Origin: Terebella lapidaria
Lineage: Eukaryota; Annelida; Polychaeta; Terebellida; Terebellidae
Direction: 5' to 3'
DNA: 64,000 nucleotides
Assembly (NCBI GenBank): GCA_949152475.1
Contig: OX424567.1
Span: 29,909,402-29,973,401 of the forward strand
Shown: piece by piece, positions 58,794-64,000 of the stretch
Position numbering within the stretch: the first letter of the stretch is position 1
Layout: each line of letters opens with the position of its first letter
Notes under the pieces: generated by a model
Database searches by the model: none
Told to the model about the DNA's origin: nothing
The model's input: only the letters and a program-made list of their open reading frames with translations
Made by a program: the position numbers and the translations under genes

Positions 58794-59323
58794 AATTACG
58801 GACGTATGAGCTTTCCTGGGGTTTGCAAATTACCACAGGAGGTTCATAAAGGACTATGCCGAAATCGCCGAACCTCTGGTGGCTCTCACCCGGGGTGAAT
58901 GTCGCTTCGCATGGGGATCGCCCCAACGGAACGCCTTTCGGAGGCTTCAGAACGCACTTATCAAGGCACCCAAGCTCGCCCATCCTTCACAGGATGAGGA
59001 CGATTACTTCATCCTTGATACGGACGCTAGCGGTTATGCCATCGGAATGGAATTTCTGCCGAAATGCCTTAATTACGGACGTATGAGCTTTCCTGGGGTT
59101 TGCAAATTACCACAGGAGGTTCATAAAGGACTATGCCGAAATCGCCGAACCTCTGGTGGCTCTCACTCGGGGTGAATGTCGCTTCGCATGGGGATCGCCC
59201 CAACGGAACGCCTTTCGGAGGCTTCAGAACGCACTTATCAAGGCACCCAAGCTCGCCCATCCTTCACAGGATGAGGACGATTACTTCATCCTTGATACGG
59301 ACGCTAGCGGTTATGCCATCGGA
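58776..59323 (+). repeat. Tandem duplication of 271 bases at the insertion's right edge
   Basis: 58,776-59,046 and 59,053-59,323 match at 277-base offset with about one difference. The duplicated piece spans half of the right hairpin and the adjoining pol sequence, so it formed after the insertion. Confidence 0.9.
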
Positions 59324-61529
59324 GGCGCGCTCTCGCAGCGTGTGAACGGAAAGGAAATCCCGATCGGCTTCGCAAGCAAGACATTGTCCCGCACGCAACG
59401 GAATTATTGCACGACCTATAGAGAACTGTTGGCAGTTGTTGAGATGATCCAACAATACCGACATTATTTGTGGGGACGCAGATTCCTGCTACGAACTGAC
59501 CATAGCTCCCTGCGATGGTTAAAGAACTATAACGGTGCGGACGGTATGTTGGCTCGCTGGTTAGCCAAACTGCAACAATATGACTTTCGTATTGAACATC
59601 GTCCGGGAAAGCTTCACGGAAATGCCGACGGACTTTCCCGCTGCCACAGTTGCAAGCATTCGGACTGCCCAGGGCACCTGGTCGTGCCGACCACGGACCC
59701 GGAAACGAGTTCTGGAGAACTCCCCGTCAGACGGATTACAGTGGTTCCTGTCGGACCCGAGAAAGACCACCTGGACAGTGATACTATGACATCACCGGTC
59801 TTGTCTCGAATGATCTCGATACGCCAAGCCGCACGTGTGCGCGCGCTGGATGTAAAGTTAAACGGACAAGAATGGTTGTCGAACTATTCCACAGCGGACA
59901 TTGTTGCCGCTCAACTAGTCGACCCCAGTGTCGGAGTCGTACGACAGTGGGTAATGAACGGAACTAAACCCACGTCAAAGGAAGTCGCCCGCTACGGCGA
60001 AGAAGTGAAAACTCTGGTTTCACGATGGACTTTGTTAGCTCTGCAAGATGGAGTCCTCATACGAAATACTAAGCCGGACCCAGCCGGTCGAACTGTCGTA
60101 CAAACTGTGCTACCAGCGGCATTACGAACGGTGGTTTTACATCAACTCCACGACCTCAAGGTCGTAGGCCACCTCGGAATACAACGGACTGTTGAAAGAG
60201 TCAAGCGCCGGTTCTACTGGCCAGGTCTCGCCTTGGATGTCGCCCGCTGGTGCGCCCGCTGCCCGCAGTGTGTGTCACGGAAAGGAAAGTCCGCGCCCAA
60301 GAGATCGCCTCTAACACAACTACCGACTGGGGCGCCATTCGACCGCATTGCTCTGGATATCTTAGATACCTATAAAGTCACCGGACGAGGAAACAGGTAC
60401 ATTCTTGTCATATCGGACTATTTCACAAAGTACACGGACGCATTCCCGCTCCGCCGTCATACGGCCAAAAATGTCGCCGACGTCTTGGTGAATCGCTGGA
60501 TCGTGTACCACGGGGTACCGAAGGCCATACACAGCGACCAAGGAACAGAATTTGAGTCGTCGCTATTTCGGAGTGTTGTACGCCATCTGGGGGAAAATTC
60601 GGACCTCGCCCTACCGCCCACAGAGTGACGGTCAAGTCGAACGATTCAATCGGACTTTGTTGAATATGTTGAGTGCATTCGTCAGTGATCGTGGGAATGA
60701 CTGGGATTTGCACTTACCATATGTACTCATGGCGTACCGCACCTCAGTGCATTCTTCAACCGGGTGTATGCCACACCTGATGGTATACGGACATGAATGC
60801 AATTTGCCTGTCGACTTGGTGTTTCCAACGTACGACCCAGAACCGCTACCTCCATGCGGACCTGAATACGTCGAATATCTACGAACTGCTATTAGAGCTG
60901 CCCACGGGTTTGCGCAAGACCATCTGCAAAAAGCTGCAACCCGCCAGAAAATGGGGTATGACGCCCATGCGAAATCTCGCCCTCAGTTCCAGCCAGGAGA
61001 GTTGGTAAGATATTACTATCTACCTCTCACACAGAACAATAAATTTGCCCGACCCTGGACCGGACCCTGGAGAGTCCTGGAACGTGTCGCTGAGGTAGAC
61101 TATCGGATTGCACTAGTCTCGAATCCGCGCAATACTCGAGTCGTCCATCTGGACGAGTCGTCAAGCAGCACGGACTCACAGACCGAACCGTCTAACGACC
61201 CCCTCGAGCTTCTCAAGGAATTCCTCTACCCTTGGGATGTCACCGTACACGACAAGTCGTCGGAAACAGATCGGACTACCGATACTGATACCACGTCATC
61301 ATCCGCCAGTCGGAGAAGTACCGCGACGTCGTCGTCGAAAGCGGACATCATGCAAGTCGAACTCAAGCGCTTCACAGCGGACACGCAAGACCCGCGGACT
61401 CAAACCCGCGATTGCTACGGACTCGTCTACAAGCGAGGCTACGCCCCAGCCCGCTCCGTACAACCGACCCAGACGCACGATTCGCCGCCCAGCCCGGTTC
61501 AGATGACCACGGCTGTGCTAAGGGATTGA
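59156..61529 (+). pseudogene. RNase H and integrase region of the 51.9-61.5 kb element
   Basis: RNase H with FILDTDASGYAIGGALSQ and TDHSSLRWL; integrase zinc region HLGIQRTVERVKRRFYWPG, then CARCPQC; core with ISDYFTKYTDAFPL, HSDQGTEFES and an RPQSDGQVERFNRTL block; C-terminal YYLPLTQNNKFARPWTGPW. Standard Ty3/Gypsy order. Confidence 0.85.
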
Positions 61530-62480
61530 TTACATGTTGATGAATATATGCTTGTTTATTGGACTATGATGTCATATCACCCCAAAATAATTTTATAATA
61601 TAATAATACTATGTACATATTCATTAAAATAACCTTTTTAATGTACTGATGTCAGTGAGGCAATTTTCATATATGATATTGATATGACGTTATAATATGA
61701 TGCTGATTATGATTGGTATATGACGTGATGAAATACATATAACTCATACTTTTATACCATCTCGCGCCTGTTGCGCACTGCCTAATATTGCATGTTTAAT
61801 CAATTACACTCATGTGTCAGCCGACCAGTCCTGCCGTGAGTAAGATCACTTTGTCGCGGACGAGGTGAGAGGATAGCCATCTCCCGAGCAAGCGTCTGAT
61901 AAGAACCTCTGCTCCCCCTACGCACCATTCAGGGGAATGCCCGACGGAGCAGGACTTGGCTATGAATAAAGACCTCTGCATTCCAACGCGCGATCTGTCA
62001 TCACATTCATTGAAAATATTACGCAACGCGCCACGGTCATCCCAGATCATCCCATCGCCCCCCCCCCACGATAATATCAGCGGTTCCATTATCTACGGCA
62101 CTGGATGAAAATGAACGGACTGAACAAACTCCTGTGAGCTTGGTATTTATACCGCAGAATATATACGGACAGTGATCATCTGTTGCAAACAAGTTGGTCA
62201 AAAAGTTTGTTGTGTGCTAATTGTGCGGATAAGGAACGGACCAAGTGAAGGAGTTCACACGGAAAAGCAAGAAGCACAAACGAACATTGAAGCCGCCCGC
62301 GGCACCCCCACAAAAACTCTCCCAATAATAGCAATAGTGAGTGGAAGCACGTAAAAGGTGCAGTAATTTGGACTGTATGCCAGAAGGACAGTGATATGTT
62401 TGGATTGCGTTATCCAGAAGTTTGTGTCGGACTATGGAAAATAGAGCAGCTGTGTGCTATCCTACTCACAGTGCTTACAC
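61530..62480. other. Interval after the large Gypsy fossil, LTR-like in part
   Basis: 61,800-62,003 is GC-richer, has GAATAAAG at 61,964 and ends ATCTGTCATCACA, which resembles an LTR tail, but it does not match the 5' LTR at 51,911 and no partner is seen. A C-run lies at 62,058-62,068. No host exon recognised. Confidence 0.3.
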
Positions 62481-62481
62481 A

Positions 62482-62509
62482 GATTAAGGTACCGCGCGGT
62501 ACCCTAATC
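62482..62509. repeat. GGTACC-centred palindrome
   Basis: GGTACCGCGCGGTACC is a perfect 16-base palindrome extended by GATTAA/CTAATC on each side. Related GATTACGGTACCACG copies follow at 62,691, 62,724 and 62,746 (variant), with an inverted one at 63,879. Confidence 0.8.
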
Positions 62510-62513
62510 AAAG

Positions 62514-62523
62514 ATGGCGGAAG
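62514..62523 (+). CDS. Candidate minimal first coding exon
   Basis: CAAAGATGGCGGAAG|GTAAGT: ATG in good context, codons Met-Ala-Glu, then a consensus donor. Many animal genes begin with such a short exon, but no downstream exon is recognised, so this may be coincidence. Confidence 0.2.
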
Positions 62524-62579
62524 GTAAGTTATGCTTCGACCTTTCATCGGCGATTTCTAGCATATACATGAGAACTGCG

Positions 62580-62679
62580 TGTTTATTTTTGTGGTGTCTG
62601 AGAGTGAATTACAACATATACACTGTGGATAAGTTACAAGAGATGTTATAGTGGCATTCGCGAGTAATTTGAGGCAGAA
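62580..62679 (+). repeat. Direct repeat copy 1 (100 bases)
   Basis: TTACAACATATACACTGTGG and TAAGTTACAAGAGATGTTAT in a block ~93% identical by eye to 63,901-64,000. Confidence 0.85.
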
Positions 62680-62699
62680 GAAATCGGCTTGATTACGGT

Positions 62700-63870
62700 A
62701 CCACGCAGAGCTGAGCGGCCAGTGATTACGGTACCACGCGTAAAAGATTATGGTACCACATCAGAAAAATGTGTGTACTTTCGAACATGAATGCATCTTG
62801 GTGGAATATTAATAGAGTAAGGAGAGCATATATTTTCCGTTTTCATCACATTGGAAAAATACTACCTGAATTATATATACACTGTTATCATATTGAAGCC
62901 GGGATTCAATCAATTTGCTTGGAATCTTCTGATATTGGCTAGGGGATTCTTGTGAGGTGACGTTTCTTGCATGAACGCCTATATCCAACCATGCGGACCC
63001 CCCCCCCTTCCCTTAAACACACTCAACATTTATCATATCGTAACTGACTGTGTGATTGTTTATGTTTGCGATTTACATTATATTCAAAGTAATACTTGTT
63101 TTCTAATTCCTGTCATACATGTGTATGAATTACCCAATTTTATACCAAATTCTGCCTTGTACCAAATCTCTAGCCCAGAATGCCGACGGTGATGTGTTAG
63201 TTAATGTGTTCATCACATTTCGTTCCATCACAGATATGTCGTGAATAAATAAGATTTTGTTATTTACAGCCCAGTTATGAATAGATAAGTTTTTGTTATC
63301 TGTTTTTATTTTCCCCTAAACATCCGGTAAACCAAGGACCAGAAATCAAATATCACATCACTGTATCTGATGCTATGCAAAGTCTCAGCCGACAAGAAAT
63401 TTCCTATATCCAATAAGATATGTAGAGAAATGTTTTGGGGATCTCCTGCTGTAGTGAAAGGAAGTCATTCCCCCGTCCCGTTTTTTGTACAACAAGATAG
63501 GCACGCTTGAACACCAAAGTGAAACTCTCGTCATATACCTAGTCACAATAATCAGATATTCTGATGATATTTCATCATATGATTTTCCAAACACTCGGGT
63601 CAACTCTGGGATGCCAAACGTTTGTTACACCTGTCATTGACATCTATCAAGCATTTGTGGCCCTGTATAAGTCGATCAATTATATATTTGATCAATTATA
63701 TACTGTAATATCAAACTACACAGACTTCCATAGTAGTTCTCCTTTTTGGTCACACAGAATACGCCACCGAACGCTGAATTTCTGGTCTTGATGCTGAAAC
63801 AGTCTGTATGACTGTGTGTCACAAAAATAACACCTCTGTAACGAAAAAAAAATCATTAAATGGATAAATT
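62700..63870. other. Interval between direct repeats
   Basis: A+T-rich with a C-run at 63,000 and a duplicated GATCAATTATATA near 63,675-63,705. No exon or known element recognised. Confidence 0.4.
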
Positions 63871-63900
63871 ATGTAGTTGTGGTACCGTAATCTCGATGCA

Positions 63901-64000
63901 TGTTTATTTTCGTGGTTTCTGAGAGGGAGTTACAACATATACACTGTGGATAAGTTACAAGAGATGTTATAGTGGCAGTCGCGAGTAATTTGAGGGAGAA
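63901..64000 (+). repeat. Direct repeat copy 2 (100 bases, runs to window edge)
   Basis: Partner of 62,580-62,679 at an offset of 1,321 bases; preceded by an inverted GGTACCGTAATC motif. It may continue past the window. Confidence 0.85.

Larger units (their letters stand above)
51911..61529 (+). mobile_element. Large Ty3/Gypsy LTR element, interrupted (fossil)
   Basis: 5' LTR, primer-binding-like site, long gag, CCHC knuckle, protease, RT, RNase H and integrase in order over 9.6 kb. pol is interrupted by a 1.7-kb hairpin-capped minisatellite element followed by a 271-base tandem duplication. No 3' LTR matching the 5' LTR is found before 64,000. Broken in several places besides the insertion. 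Its gag is related to that of the 8-16 kb fossil. Confidence 0.88.

Noticed and set aside
61530-62003. 3' LTR of the 51.9-kb Gypsy element
   Set aside because: No sequence similarity to the 5' LTR at 51,911-52,558, despite a similar ...TCACA end.

Overview
The window is nuclear DNA of a metazoan, most likely a marine bilaterian invertebrate (mollusc-like spiralian or invertebrate deuterostome; I cannot name the species). Host genes have introns with GT/AG junctions. The only clear orthologue is a methyl-CpG-binding-domain gene of the MBD5/MBD6 family. The rest is A+T-rich DNA full of Ty3/Gypsy fossils, CR1-like and other LINE pieces, MITE-like DNA elements and hairpin-capped minisatellite elements. 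I see no operons, CRISPR arrays or prokaryotic signals, and no intact tRNA or rRNA gene.

Layout. 1-4170 (minus): 5' half of an MBD5/6 gene, three exons, running off the left edge, with a possible promoter near 5.95-6.05 kb. 6.2-18.3 kb: decayed Ty3/Gypsy pieces, including a gag-derived 2,412-bp unit repeated three times in tandem, plus a solo LTR and a LINE fragment. 18.6-21.6 kb: CR1-like LINE pieces in opposite orientations. 21.7-28.1 kb: hairpin-capped elements with ~135-bp tandem repeats, an unknown short coding-like segment (23.6-24.1 kb) and a convincing first coding exon (24,952-25,374, plus). 28.1-36.1 kb: one LINE interrupted by a solo LTR and by a young Gypsy element. 36.4-39.3 kb: palindromic 21-bp satellite with terminal inverted repeats, itself invaded by a 2,029-bp element. 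40.3-46.2 kb: a Gypsy element with target duplication, one LTR split by a 1,010-bp DNA element. 46.7-49.2 kb: a hairpin and two minisatellite arrays in opposite orientation. 49.3-51.1 kb: three collagen-like Gly-X-Y exons (plus). 51.9-61.5 kb: a large Gypsy fossil interrupted in pol by a hairpin-capped 1.7-kb minisatellite element. 61.5-64 kb: no firm gene, but a recurrent GGTACC-centred motif and a 100-bp direct repeat.

How the genes may relate. The MBD5/6 protein is a chromatin factor (in mammals MBD5/6 bind the BAP1-ASXL deubiquitinase). The 24.95-kb exon (cytoplasmic-looking, PPxY motif, basic patch, start of a hydrophobic stretch) and the collagen exons 24 kb downstream lie on the same strand and could belong to one type II transmembrane collagen-like gene; this is inference. 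The candidate unusual system is the hairpin-capped element family, whose tandem monomers carry nuclear-receptor-type half-sites (TCAAGGTCA, DR1).
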